The notes beneath the pieces were generated by a model. The model did no database searches, was not told the DNA's origin, and was given only the letters and a program-made list of their open reading frames with translations. Of a stretch of DNA of 64,000 bases, positions 50,809 through 60,028 are shown piece by piece (the first letter of the stretch is position 1; each line of letters opens with the position of its first letter). Location: positions 65,460-129,459 of the forward strand of contig NZ_KB895376.1 of assembly GCF_000374825.1 (NCBI RefSeq). Direction: 5' to 3'. This stretch comes from Paenibacillus sanguinis 2301083 = DSM 16941. GTDB lineage: Bacteria > Bacillota > Bacilli > Paenibacillales > Paenibacillaceae. Made by a program: the position numbers and the translations under genes.

Positions 50809-51306
50809 TTAACTGCCAACCAGCATTTCGGTTTTCATCTGCTTTGAACGTTGTACTTGCAGCAGCTCCCGGCCTTGTCGCAAATATGCTTTTATTGCTT
50901 CAACTTTACAGTTCAAGACATAAGCCATCTCTTCCAGCGTCAGATGATGAACGGACTTCAGAACCAAGGTGAGCTTTGGATACAGCGGAATTTGCCGGAG
51001 GCACTGCTCAACCTCGTCGGTCGATGTGATGTTGAGCTGCTCCTCATCATGACTGACTTGCAAAGAATCGGATACCGCAATCGAGTAAAGCCATACCTCA
51101 AAGGGAACGGTAAAGTCATATTCATGAATCCGCTGCTTGGCCGTGACAAAGGTATGCACCACCAAGTCTTGTACATGATGCGTATTTCGGCAAATCCACA
51201 GGCATAAGTCAAATACCCGGCCATAATACATATCAATCAGTGCTCTAAATGCACGTAGGTCATTGGTCTTCAGACGTCGAATCAAACGTTCGGATTCCTT
51301 CCGCAT
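50809..51306 (-). CDS. ECF-like sigma factor
   Basis: 165 residues. Region 2 (LRAFRALIDMYYGRVFDLCLWICRNTHHVQDLVVHTFVTAKQRIHEYD) and region 4 (LTLEEMAYVLNCKVEAIKAYLRQGRELL). Some conserved region 2 residues are changed (HHVQDLV in place of the usual D/E-rich motif), so it is a diverged member. It overlaps the upstream CNNM gene by 47 bases and has no visible anti-sigma partner. Confidence 0.8.
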   Translation of the reverse strand: MRKESERLIRRLKTNDLRAFRALIDMYYGRVFDLCLWICRNTHHVQDLVVHTFVTAKQRIHEYDFTVPFEVWLYSIAVSDSLQVSHDEEQLNITSTDEVEQCLRQIPLYPKLTLVLKSVHHLTLEEMAYVLNCKVEAIKAYLRQGRELLQVQRSKQMKTEMLVGS

Positions 51307-52615
51307 CCTCCAGCCCCCTTTTCTCCTCCATTTCCAGCTTCATTATCTCCAGTTTACGAATCCGATGACGGTCTTTCTCACGCACGATAAACTTAAGATC
51401 GCCATAAATCCACTCGCTGCCTTTTCGCAAGGTCGGATTCTGCGTGTAAACCCAGCCTCCAATCGTATCCAGATCCTCATCCAACAGTTCAATGTTCATG
51501 AGGGTACACACCGATTCCAGCGACACCTTGCCATCTATCAGATAATGATTCTCTCCCAACTGCTCCACATCCGCTTTCTCTTCCGTATCAAATTCATCGC
51601 GAATTTCACCTACGATCTCTTCCAGGATATCCTCGATGGTAATCAAGCCTGAGGTTCCACCGTATTCGTCAACCAGAACTGCGATATGCACAGATTCCTG
51701 CTGCATGCGCAACAGCAAATTCTTCACCGGCATAACCTCGGAAACCGAAAGAATCGGCTGCACCAGCTTATGAATTTCCAAATTCGGATTTTCACTTAAT
51801 TGCATGAACAATTGCTTCGTATTAATAAAGCCGATGACATGATCCTTGTTCCCTTTTATGACAGGGAAGCGGGTATATTGCTCTGTTCTCATCATCTGAA
51901 GTGCTGTCTTCTGATCCATGTCCACATCCAGACACATCATATCCGTGCGTGGAACCATGATCTCGCGAGCCAACAACTCGTCAAAAGCAAAAATCTTACT
52001 CACATATCCGTATTCAGCCTGATTGATCATCCCGCTCTGATAGCTCTCCGTTAAGATAATGCGCAGCTCTTCCTCAGAGTGGGCTTCTTCATGCTCTTTG
52101 GCTGGTCTGATTCCGAAAATCCGTACCAGGCGGTTTGCAGAGCCATTGAGCACCCAGATGAATGGATACATGATTTTGTAAAAGAAAATAAGTGGTTTGG
52201 CGGTAATCATCGAGACCATTTCCGCCTTTTGGATAGCTACCGTTTTCGGGGCCAGCTCACCCAGCACCACATGAAGGAAGGTGATCGAGGCAAAGGCAAT
52301 ACCAAATGACAGAATACTGCTAACCTCTGCTGGCAATCCATATCGATCAAAGACAGGATGCAAAATTTTCTCTACGGTAGGCTCACCCAACCAACCCAAG
52401 CCGAGTGCGGTAATCGTGATGCCTAATTGGCATGCAGACAAGTAGCCGTCCAAATTGCTGGTTACCCGTTGTACAGCTAAGGCATTCTTCTTACCTTCAA
52501 TCACCATTTGATCAACACGGCTGGACCTTAGCCTGACAATAGCAAATTCAGCAGCCACGAAAAAGGCGGTGGCCACAATTAGCAAGGCCACAAGAAACAA
52601 ATTTAAAGCGTACAT
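51260..52615 (-). CDS. CNNM/CorC-family membrane protein with CBS domains
   Basis: 451 residues from ATG 52615 (TTGAGGAGT upstream). DUF21 membrane domain (about 1-195), CBS pair (IMVPRTDMMCLDVDM; FPVIKGNKDHVIGFINTKQL; VAVLVDEYGGTSGLITIEDILEEIVGEI) and CorC_HlyC C-terminal domain (GWVYTQNP). Members take part in Mg2+ and Co2+ efflux or tolerance. Confidence 0.92.
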   Translation of the reverse strand: MYALNLFLVALLIVATAFFVAAEFAIVRLRSSRVDQMVIEGKKNALAVQRVTSNLDGYLSACQLGITITALGLGWLGEPTVEKILHPVFDRYGLPAEVSSILSFGIAFASITFLHVVLGELAPKTVAIQKAEMVSMITAKPLIFFYKIMYPFIWVLNGSANRLVRIFGIRPAKEHEEAHSEEELRIILTESYQSGMINQAEYGYVSKIFAFDELLAREIMVPRTDMMCLDVDMDQKTALQMMRTEQYTRFPVIKGNKDHVIGFINTKQLFMQLSENPNLEIHKLVQPILSVSEVMPVKNLLLRMQQESVHIAVLVDEYGGTSGLITIEDILEEIVGEIRDEFDTEEKADVEQLGENHYLIDGKVSLESVCTLMNIELLDEDLDTIGGWVYTQNPTLRKGSEWIYGDLKFIVREKDRHRIRKLEIMKLEMEEKRGLEDAEGIRTFDSTSEDQ

Positions 52616-52666
52616 GCCAACACTCCTCAATAGGTTTATAACTTCAATTCTCCAGAACCTAATATG

Positions 52667-52850
52667 TATAAGTTCTTATGAACTTATAATAACAAAGTTT
52701 AAATGACCTTTTCAATCCTTCTCATGTCCTGGTTTCGGGCAAATTTCACCAAAAATGAACTTCCTGAGGGTATTTCCCCCATTCACCCTATATTAGCTTC
52801 TTCTTTGACTTTTTTTCTTCACCGTCGTAGGATAGGTTCATAAGAACTTA
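52667..52850. promoter_or_regulatory. Shared dyad operators in divergent promoters
   Basis: TATAAGTTC-TTAT-GAACTTATA (52667-52688) is a perfect 9-bp inverted repeat near the CNNM promoter. The same element appears in opposite orientation as AGGTTCATAAGAACTTA (52834-52850) before the DUF1836 gene. Probable binding sites for one regulator, likely the DUF1836 protein itself. Confidence 0.65.
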
Positions 52851-52867
52851 TTTGGAGGAATTTAGAT

Positions 52868-53647
52868 ATGGAAACATTCCACCTTACTCGCTGGGAAATG
52901 TCGCAGCTCCTGCTAAGCTTGAACGGGCAGAGTGAAAAAGCTCCCAAAAACATCCTGCAGGAAGCCTGGGCTAAGTCCCACAGGGAACATATCGAAGGCG
53001 GCCAATCCTTAGGAGCTTTTATCTCCACCGCCCTGCCTCCGATCTTTGAGAAATTCATGAATATAAATCCTTCGGATCTCGGGCTATCGCTTAATGATAT
53101 TGTGTCCTTGGGATCTCAAATTGAATACAATCATTTTGCCTTAACCGCAGTTCAGAACTGGGTGAAGCGCGACTTGAAGGAAATTATTGGAGCACCAAAG
53201 CTAGGCAAGAAATACTCTATCGAACAGGCTGCTATTCTGTTCATCATTGAGGATTTGCGGGCTGCCCTAGACCTGGAATCCATACGTAAGCTGTTGCTCC
53301 TGATTTTCCATGACTTTGATGATCAAGCCATGGATCTAATTAGTCCTATTGATTTATACGCCGGCTACTCTCGCATTTTTGAAGAGCTTGATCAGAATAA
53401 TGACCAGGTGCTCGACTTGCAGGTCAATCACTTGAGCAAGGACAAGAAGCAGGACCATCTTATGGAAACCATGATCAAGAAAAAGGCCGATGAGTTCGCA
53501 TCCAGCCTGTCGGGATTAAATTCGGAGCAGCAGGAGGCGGTCAGCAACACTCTCGTCATCGCCATGCTGTCTGTGCAGACGACCTATTTTCAAACCTTGG
53601 CCAAGCGTTTCCTGAATGCTTCCCTCTTTCTGCATAATTTAAGGTAG
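52868..53647 (+). CDS. DUF1836 regulator-like protein
   Basis: 259 residues, TTTGGAGG upstream. DUF1836 pattern with a MerR-like wing (YNHFALTAVQNWVKRDLKEIIGAPKLGKKYSIEQAAILFIIEDLRAALDLESIRKLL). Proteins of this family are thought to be DNA-binding regulators in Firmicutes; targets unknown. Confidence 0.82.
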   Translation: METFHLTRWEMSQLLLSLNGQSEKAPKNILQEAWAKSHREHIEGGQSLGAFISTALPPIFEKFMNINPSDLGLSLNDIVSLGSQIEYNHFALTAVQNWVKRDLKEIIGAPKLGKKYSIEQAAILFIIEDLRAALDLESIRKLLLLIFHDFDDQAMDLISPIDLYAGYSRIFEELDQNNDQVLDLQVNHLSKDKKQDHLMETMIKKKADEFASSLSGLNSEQQEAVSNTLVIAMLSVQTTYFQTLAKRFLNASLFLHNLR

Positions 53648-53707
53648 GGGGGTTCCTTACCCGGCTCATCTGTTGTATAATTTATTGAAGTTGAAACGCA
53701 GTATAAC

Positions 53708-53863
53708 TTTATACCACAGGTTTTCTAGGGTTCCGCGGTGAGACGTCATCGGCCAGGTCCGAGAGAAAACGCACGCATAGACGTGTACACGGAGGGATAA
53801 AAGCCCGGGAGGAGCATCTGTTATTCAGGTGTTCTTTCCGGGCTTTACCTGTTTCCCTCCCGG
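53708..53863 (+). ncRNA. Guanidine-I (ykkC) riboswitch with terminator
   Basis: Conserved ykkC blocks in order: CTAGGGTTCCG (53725-53735), GGTCCGAGAG (about 53756-53765), ACACGGAGGGATAAAAGCCC (53787-53806). Terminator stem AAAGCCCGG (53800-53808) with CCGGGCTTT (53838-53846) overlaps the aptamer 3' side, so guanidinium binding should prevent termination. Directly upstream of an SMR exporter pair. Confidence 0.93.
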
Positions 53864-53895
53864 AGAGTGCTGCGTGAGAAAAGGAGTGTAGACGT

Positions 53896-54246
53896 ATGAA
53901 CAAGCATTGGCTACTGGTCATTGTTGCGGCCTTATTTGAGGTCATGTGGGTCGCAGGATTAAAACACGCAAATAATGGGCTGGAATGGGCGCTTACGGCC
54001 GTAGCGATAATCATCAGCTTTGCCGGGCTGGTTTATGGGGGTAAAAAGCTACCTACCAGCACCGTATACGCGATCTTCGTCGGGCTGGGTACAGCAGGAA
54101 CCGTCGTGACGGAAATGGTCTTGTTCGATGTGCCGTTTAGCTGGGGCAAGGTCTGGCTCATACTCTCGCTACTCGTAGGCATTATCGGGCTTAAGCTGAT
54201 AACCACAGAAGGAGAAACAGAACCGAAGCAGGGGGGCATGTCATGA
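53896..54246 (+). CDS. SMR guanidinium exporter subunit 1
   Basis: 116 residues with four membrane helices and the SMR motif (HWLLVIVAALFEVMWVAGLKHA, catalytic Glu near residue 15; TVYAIFVGLGTAGTVVTE). The riboswitch upstream shows it is a Gdx/YkkC-type guanidinium:H+ exporter. Heterodimer with the next gene is likely. Confidence 0.93.
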   Translation: MNKHWLLVIVAALFEVMWVAGLKHANNGLEWALTAVAIIISFAGLVYGGKKLPTSTVYAIFVGLGTAGTVVTEMVLFDVPFSWGKVWLILSLLVGIIGLKLITTEGETEPKQGGMS

Positions 54247-54557
54247 GTTGGGTAGCTTTGATTTTGGCCGGATGCTTTGAAGTCGTTGGGGTGATGGGCA
54301 TTACACTTGTCAATCAGAAGCCATCGGCGCGCTCTTTTCTGATCATGGCTGGCGGATTCGCGCTAAGCTTTGTGCTCCTGGCCATCGCCATGAAGGACAT
54401 CTCCATGGGAACCGCCTATGCCATTTGGACTGGCATCGGAACGGTTGGCAGCGCCTTGCTTGGGATGATTCTCTATGGGGAGTCCAAAAGCTTGCTGCGA
54501 TTGTTCTTTATTGGACTCATTCTTGCCTCGGTCATCGGCCTTAAATTAATTGATTAA
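54243..54557 (+). CDS. SMR guanidinium exporter subunit 2
   Basis: 104 residues, ATGA overlap with subunit 1. SMR signature ALILAGCFEVVGVMGITL and GTAYAIWTGIGTVGSALLGMILYGES. The tandem pair under guanidine-I control corresponds to the YkkCD type. Confidence 0.93.
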   Translation: MSWVALILAGCFEVVGVMGITLVNQKPSARSFLIMAGGFALSFVLLAIAMKDISMGTAYAIWTGIGTVGSALLGMILYGESKSLLRLFFIGLILASVIGLKLID

Positions 54558-54564
54558 TGATTAT

Positions 54565-54593
54565 AAAAGAGCAGCCATATCGGCTGCCCTTTT
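54565..54593 (+). terminator. Terminator after SMR pair
   Basis: GCAGCC (54571-54576), ATATC, GGCTGC (54582-54587), flanked by AAAAG and CCTTTT. Confidence 0.85.
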
Positions 54594-54628
54594 ATGTTTT
54601 CTTTAAAGTGTGGTGAATCTATTCTATT

Positions 54629-54709
54629 TTATTCACACATCGGACAGTGTTCCCCGGAGGTGTACACGATGGCCTGAGCCCGTTCCTCTGGCGACATCCA
54701 TATCGGTAA
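54629..54709 (-). pseudogene. Remnant of a cytidine/guanine deaminase-like gene
   Basis: A 26-codon open stretch ending at TAA reads MSPEERAQAIVYTSGEHCPMCE, resembling the zinc-binding T-S-x-E-x-CPMC core of nucleoside deaminases. No upstream catalytic HAE part and no C-terminus are in frame, so this is a decayed scrap. Confidence 0.55.
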
Positions 54710-54764
54710 TCATGATGAAATCATCCTCCCTTGTATATTCATGTCTACAATTATAGGTGCAATT

Positions 54765-55559
54765 TCAAAAAATCGTGGGTACCATGCCCCCATCCATGCG
54801 CAGTGGAGAACCCCTGAACGCGGAGGCGTGTGGACTGCACAGAAAAGCAGCTAATCTGCCAATTTCGAAAGGGCGGATGAATCGCTGCAGCTCAGACTGA
54901 GGAAGACGGGCTGCCATAAACCGCTGTTCTTTCTCCTCAAACCTTATATCCTCGTTGGCGTAGACACCTTCAATAATCTGCTGCACATTTTCCGACAACG
55001 TTGGTCCCGGCATGATCGTATTCACCGTTACATCGGTCCCTGCTGTTAATTTGGACAAGCTCTTGGATAAGGATAACAACGCGGATTTGGTAACCGCATA
55101 TTGGGGCATTTTTCCCGATGGCATAACAGCCTCTTCACTAGCTATGAAAATAATGCGCCCCATCTTCTTCTCCCGCATTCGCGGCAGATAAAAGCGAGTT
55201 AATCCGTTAGCAGCCAGGACATTGGTCCGAAAGTAGTTCTCCCACACGTCATCATCAGTATCCTCATACTGCATCATTTCATATATACCCATATTGTTAA
55301 TCAAAAAGTCGATGTCGGGATGCTTCTTACATAAAGCCTCTCTCTGCTGGTGATCGACAAGGTCTGCTGCAACCCCTTGAGGGCTGGTCTTCGGATACTC
55401 GGCCTGAATTTCCTGAACCATCCGGGCTACCTCCTCGGCACTCCGCCCATTGACGAGTACGTTCACCCCTTCGCTAGCCAACTCCATGGCGATGGCCCTT
55501 CCAATGCCTTTCGTTGATCCCGTAACCAAAGCCGTTTTATGTTTTAAACCCATATCCAT
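54765..55559 (-). CDS. Short-chain dehydrogenase/reductase
   Basis: 264 residues. Cofactor motif TGSTKGIG, NNMGIYEM in place of the NNAG motif, and active-site YAVTK with upstream Ser (IASEEAVMPSGKMPQYAVTK). C-terminal RMDGGMVPTIF. Substrate not predictable. Confidence 0.9.
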   Translation of the reverse strand: MDMGLKHKTALVTGSTKGIGRAIAMELASEGVNVLVNGRSAEEVARMVQEIQAEYPKTSPQGVAADLVDHQQREALCKKHPDIDFLINNMGIYEMMQYEDTDDDVWENYFRTNVLAANGLTRFYLPRMREKKMGRIIFIASEEAVMPSGKMPQYAVTKSALLSLSKSLSKLTAGTDVTVNTIMPGPTLSENVQQIIEGVYANEDIRFEEKEQRFMAARLPQSELQRFIRPFEIGRLAAFLCSPHASAFRGSPLRMDGGMVPTIF

Positions 55560-55718
55560 GATGCATGTCTCCCCTATCCATCAATCTCAAAAGCACTCTG
55601 GCTTTCGGATAGGGATTATATTACTTGGCCTGAGGACAGACGTAACTAGTCTGTGACGCCAAATGACTTGCCGAAGCTGCCAAAAGAATAAAAATGTAGA
55701 GCCCTCTTCCCTTCCGGG

Positions 55719-56733
55719 TTATACCGGGGTCCCTATTCGCTTGGCACGCCAATGAGACGGTGTATCCCCCTCCCACAGCCGGAAAGCACGATAGAATGAA
55801 TTCTGATCTTCATAACCAATCAGAAAAGCCACCTCCTTAATATCAAGGGAGGGATTTGTCAAATACTCACGGGCCTGCTCTTGGCGGGCTTGTGTCAACA
55901 GAAGCTGGAAGCTCGTATTTTCCTCGGTAAGCCGACGCTGCAAGGTTCGATTACTTACGCTCAGTTCCTTGGAGACGAAGCCAATCTCTGGACGTCCAGC
56001 GGAGAGACTCTGTTTGATAATCCACTTAACCCTCTCGCTCATCGAATGGCCACGGCGCTCTACCTCCAGCGTTTCTTCCAAGGCAGGGGTTAAAATCTCC
56101 AATAATTCTTCATTATATGAACTAAACGGGCGATCCAAATCCGGACGATGCAGCGTCAAGCGATTGAATTTTGTTCCAGTACGGACCGGACAGCCAAAAT
56201 AAGCTTCTAACGCCTGTACTTCTCCCATCGGAGACTGAAATTCAACATCACGCGCCTTCAAGGGCAGACCGGTCCCTCTGCGCCCAAGCTCCAGCAGCAA
56301 CGCCAATGTAATTCCCATCAGCAGTGGTGGGCCCGGCGCTTGGGTATCCACCCACTCCAACTCTATTTGACATTGCTCACCTATCTCGGATATACGCAAG
56401 CTTTCAGGAGGACATAGTCGCTTATAACGAACCATTCGCTTCAGCGCATCACGGTAATTTCGGGCATGATAGGTTGCCAGCACGGTAGGTGGATACTTTG
56501 CCGTCTCAAAGACGGTAGCCAGCTTAATGATCCCCGCAGCCCGTATCCCCGGCAAGCTCAGAATAGGCTTGCCAAATCATAAAGTATTCATGGGTCGTAA
56601 CTTCAGAAGCAGTAGTAATGCTAACAGGCAGACCCGCGCTACGGGCTACATCAGAAGCCGTTATTCCCAACAACCCTAACCCAGCCCAAAATCCGGGAGG
56701 TACCTTGATGCGACCGGAAGGACAGAACTCCAT
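55719..56733 (-). pseudogene. AraC-family regulator broken by a frameshift
   Basis: N-terminal frame from ATG 56733 (GGAGG 12 bases upstream) runs MEFCPSGRIKVPPGFWAGLGLLG...YSELAGDTGCG, then stops. The C-terminal frame continues GIIKLATVFETAKYPPTVLATYHARNYRDAL and holds the arabinose-binding-like domain and AraC helix-turn-helix pair (LSVSNRTLQRRL, DIKEVAFLIGYEDQNSFYRAFRLWEG). Removing one C from the CCCC run at 56532-56535 restores one frame. A recent mutation or a sequencing error are equally possible. Confidence 0.8.
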
Positions 56734-56860
56734 AGCTGAAACGGACCTCCTTGAATAATATGTTTTCTTGGGTACGTACAAATTGAGAATTGCCTTACAG
56801 TAAGAAAAGCGATTTTATGCTATATTATTAACTCATAACGAGCCAAGGAGAGGGATTATA

Positions 56861-57367
56861 TTGAGGAAACGTTACGTCTTAACCTCGATCAGCCTCATCT
56901 TATTTGTGGCGGTCATTGTGTTATCTGTTCAGCAATTTCAGCTTAAGCAGGTTCCAAAGGTGTATAACTTCACTGTAGAAACCGACGATTTTCGCCTGCA
57001 AGGTCTTGAATTTGTTGTTAACCAGGGTTCTAATTCCGTATACGTCACAGGACATGACTTGGAGGTCACCGGGGCAGATCAGCAGTTCGCAGGCATCGTC
57101 TACGGCATATCGATTGAAGATCAGATGATTTTGTCAGTAAATCAAGCCGGCGATCCGTTTACACTGCCAGATACTTATGAAGGAAAAAGACACTACGATA
57201 CCCGATATCTGATGGAGAATGTCAAGGTCAAAGCACAGGATAACGTTTATATCGAGATCAAATATACCGTGAACGGAACAGCCAAGCATCTCACTGGCAA
57301 TGTAAAGCTGCATAGCTTGATGAAGCCGTTCTCTTCCTCCGATCAGCAGCATATCATTCAGCTATAG
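56861..57367 (+). CDS. Membrane-anchored extracytoplasmic protein, unknown
   Basis: 168 residues from TTG (GGAGAGGG upstream). One N-terminal membrane helix (about 6-23, LTSISLILFVAVIVLSV), then a beta-rich extracytoplasmic domain. No cleavage site is obvious. No family recognised. Confidence 0.7.
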   Translation: MRKRYVLTSISLILFVAVIVLSVQQFQLKQVPKVYNFTVETDDFRLQGLEFVVNQGSNSVYVTGHDLEVTGADQQFAGIVYGISIEDQMILSVNQAGDPFTLPDTYEGKRHYDTRYLMENVKVKAQDNVYIEIKYTVNGTAKHLTGNVKLHSLMKPFSSSDQQHIIQL

Positions 57368-57469
57368 CTATAGGCTTCTCATCCATGACTTCCCCCGTCT
57401 CTTCGGGCAAGGCTCTATAGACTTGCAATATGATAATTTGGCTCCATATATGGCCTCCACTTCCTAAAA

Positions 57470-57512
57470 GCGAGGTGAACCACGGGAGCACCTGGCAACC
57501 TGTTCACCTCGC
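57470..57512. terminator. Strong bidirectional terminator
   Basis: GCGAGGTGAAC (57470-57480) pairs with GTTCACCTCGC (57502-57512), 11 bp, between two convergent genes; TTCTTATCTTAATTTTTT follows. Confidence 0.85.
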
Positions 57513-57520
57513 TTCTTATC

Positions 57521-58384
57521 TTAATTTTTTAATTGTTGGGCTAATTTGAGCACTTCAGCAAGGGGCGCCGCGGCCCCTTTATCGCCAATGACAATGGCGT
57601 CCTTCACTCCGTTAAATAGTGCCTTCAAATCCTCGTTGGCGCTACTGTCCAAGGATATCGTATACACTTCTTGTTCCCCTTGATCCGGATAGACTTTGGC
57701 AAACGTGAGCACCCCTTTACCCAAGTCAAAGGAATAGCTTTTACCAGTAATAAACTCTGTATTTCCGGCATAGCCCATAGCACCGCTAGGCATTTTGAAG
57801 GTCAATTTTCCATTCTCTGTCTTCATATTATTTACGAAAAGCTGCTCCGCCAAATTGTTATGTCCATCTCTCCACTGAAAATCTGTGTTGTACATATTAT
57901 TATGACCGGCAATCGGGCTGCCTGTTTCCACTTCTGTGTAAATACTGACCAACAGCTTAGACTGATTCCACTCTACGTCAGCCCCAAGGGCTTCACTGAC
58001 AAAACGCAGCGGCACGAATACCCGGGAACCTTGATCTCTCGCCGGCACATCCAATTTCACAATATCACCATCTACTGTTGCGTTATCTGAGTCAATCGGC
58101 ATCCGAACCGTTTTCCCATCCAGCTTGACGTAGACGACTCGCTCTTTTTGATTGCCTGCGGACTCCTTCTTATATTCGACTTTGGCCCCCAATGCCTCGC
58201 TGACGAAGCGAATTGGAACTAAGACTCGGTTGCTTTCAAAGTAAGGCTCCTCATCAGGAAACTTCAGGGACATATCGTCCACTTGCACGCTTACCGGGAT
58301 CTTCGCAGCAGACACAGCAGGGGTCATCAAGCCCAACAGTACGATAACGCCGCATAACGCCAAAAGCATTTTATGATTTTTCAT
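57521..58384 (-). CDS. Secreted protein with two copper-amine-oxidase-N domains
   Basis: 287 residues. Signal peptide (MKNHKMLLALCGVIVLLGLMTPAVSAA). Copper_amine_oxidN1 repeats: VLVPIRFVSEALGAKVEY (about 55-72) and VFVPLRFVSEALGADVEW (about 127-144). The C-terminal 130 residues are a separate beta-rich domain. Common in Paenibacillus envelopes; function unknown, no oxidase activity implied. Confidence 0.9.
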   Translation of the reverse strand: MKNHKMLLALCGVIVLLGLMTPAVSAAKIPVSVQVDDMSLKFPDEEPYFESNRVLVPIRFVSEALGAKVEYKKESAGNQKERVVYVKLDGKTVRMPIDSDNATVDGDIVKLDVPARDQGSRVFVPLRFVSEALGADVEWNQSKLLVSIYTEVETGSPIAGHNNMYNTDFQWRDGHNNLAEQLFVNNMKTENGKLTFKMPSGAMGYAGNTEFITGKSYSFDLGKGVLTFAKVYPDQGEQEVYTISLDSSANEDLKALFNGVKDAIVIGDKGAAAPLAEVLKLAQQLKN

Positions 58385-58558
58385 ATTCTATCACTCCTAT
58401 ACTCTAAGCATATGATTTCCTTCCCCAAAAATCCAATTTCTATAACTATAGCAGTCCAGGTAATATATTCATAGATGATGTTTCTTCCTTTTGGGCAAAA
58501 GAAAAGAGCCTGGCGAAAATCGCAGACTCTTTGAAATCGTTAGCTCGTTTGCAATAGG

Positions 58559-58605
58559 CAAGCAGGTCCCCAATCCACATGGGACGGGTTCCTGCTTGTT
58601 TTTTT
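58559..58605 (+). terminator. Terminator-like hairpin antisense to the region
   Basis: CAAGCAGG (58559-58566) pairs with CCTGCTTG (58591-58598), followed by a T-run on the plus strand, although no plus-strand gene lies just upstream. It may also protect the 3' end of the minus-strand operon. Confidence 0.45.
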
Positions 58606-59107
58606 ACGGCTTGGCGTTTCCATTAATCTTCTCAAAGTACGGGGCAAGCTTGGAGCTAAGCTGCTCGAACTGCTGCTGTTCTTCTTTCGTCAGCTTCTCT
58701 TCATGTGTAACCCCGTTTTCATCGGTGATCTTCAGCTTTAGTTGTACGATTTGTCTGGTTAGCTCCATATACTCTTTAAACTCATCTTCCGTAAGCTTGC
58801 CTTTTGCTCCTTGCAGCATTTCCTCAATGGCTTGATAATCCTCCTGCGAAACGCCGTGCTGTTCAATGGGTGTCGAAGAACCAAATATATCATCAGCTAA
58901 GTAGGAAGAAGCAAATACGGCAGACGGGATCAGGATTGCTGCTGCCATAATACCTGCGATCATGCGTTTTTTCATGGAATATCTACCTCTCTTTTCTTTC
59001 ACATAGTGTTGATAGGACTGTTGGACACGTCCATACAACTCGGGTGGGCAGTGCATCGAATCTGCCACCTGGCAAAGCTCTTCACGCAATTCCTTGTCAA
59101 TGGACAT
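58604..59107 (-). CDS. Membrane protein, anti-sigma-like partner
   Basis: 167 residues. Cytoplasmic N-terminus (about 1-45), membrane helix (about 47-66, RMIAGIMAAAILIPSAVFASS), then a charged helical extracytoplasmic domain. Overlaps the sigma gene by 11 bases. The layout is that of DUF3600-like or ECF anti-sigma proteins; direct binding is inferred. Confidence 0.75.
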   Translation of the reverse strand: MSIDKELREELCQVADSMHCPPELYGRVQQSYQHYVKEKRGRYSMKKRMIAGIMAAAILIPSAVFASSYLADDIFGSSTPIEQHGVSQEDYQAIEEMLQGAKGKLTEDEFKEYMELTRQIVQLKLKITDENGVTHEEKLTKEEQQQFEQLSSKLAPYFEKINGNAKP

Positions 59108-59660
59108 ACGTATCTCCTCCTGTCATTTCGATTCGTTTCCGGAGTTCTTTCAATGCCAGATGATGCCTGGATTTCACCGTGCCCACGGGAATTTGCAGCA
59201 TGTCTGCGATCTCTTCCAGAGCATAGTCGTGAAAATAGCGCAGGATGACGACCACTCGTAGTTTGTAAGATAACTGGCGGACCAGCTTAAACAGTTCATG
59301 CTGAGTTTCGGACTGCAGGACAGCTTTGTCCGTCCATTCAACTTGTTCGGAAGTCATCTGACGAGTTCGTCCAAAGAGACGAATTCGTCGCCAGGCCTTT
59401 CTTTTCCAATCCTGGACCTGACGCACAGTGATCCCGTGCAGCCAATACCGAAACGGCCGGTTCGGATCATACTTGTGAAACGACCGCCACATGCACATGT
59501 AAACCTCATTCACGATATCCTCAATGTCCTGTTTGTTGTAGACAAGAAAGGCAATCGTTCGATAGACGTCTTGGTGAGTCGCTTGATAGACAAGCCGAAA
59601 GGCCGACTCGTCGCCCAACGTCGCTTTCTCAAGCCACGGTAGTAACTCATTATCATTCAT
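59097..59660 (-). CDS. ECF RNA polymerase sigma factor
   Basis: 187 residues. Region 2 (ESAFRLVYQATHQDVYRTIAFLVYNKQDIEDIVNEVYMCMWRSFHKYDP, then PFRYWLHGITVRQ) and region 4 (KLRVVVILRYFHDYALEEIADMLQIPVGTVKSRHHLALKELRKRI). Likely recognises its own promoter upstream. Confidence 0.92.
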   Translation of the reverse strand: MNDNELLPWLEKATLGDESAFRLVYQATHQDVYRTIAFLVYNKQDIEDIVNEVYMCMWRSFHKYDPNRPFRYWLHGITVRQVQDWKRKAWRRIRLFGRTRQMTSEQVEWTDKAVLQSETQHELFKLVRQLSYKLRVVVILRYFHDYALEEIADMLQIPVGTVKSRHHLALKELRKRIEMTGGDTYVH

Positions 59661-60028
59661 GGGGCCCCTCCTAAATGTGTTACACCCCTTAATTCGCTCT
59701 TGCGGGGAAAAAGGTTCAGTAATTTCAATAATCAGTCCAATGCCTGATATCGTTAGGCTCAGATTTAGGCTTTAGCTTAACCTGAAGTGCAGTCGGCATA
59801 TCCCTATCTCACACCTCTACGATGAATTATCCCTAACCTAGTATTGTGTGACTAAAGAATTATTTCTGCTCCACAAAAGTGTGCAGCCTTGTACAGATTT
59901 TTTTCAGTTTCAAGAGGAATTATATTCAGCTTATCTGCGTTCCACTTAGCCCCTAACAAAAAAATTCATGGATTTTATTCCTCATATCGCCCAACCGATG
60001 GGGACCAAGAAAGAGAAAGTGAATTTAT
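59661..60028. other. Intergenic region
   Basis: About 370 bp, AT-rich, holding the promoter side of the sigma operon and the upstream region of the lipoprotein gene. I see no gene and no clear repeat. Confidence 0.5.
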
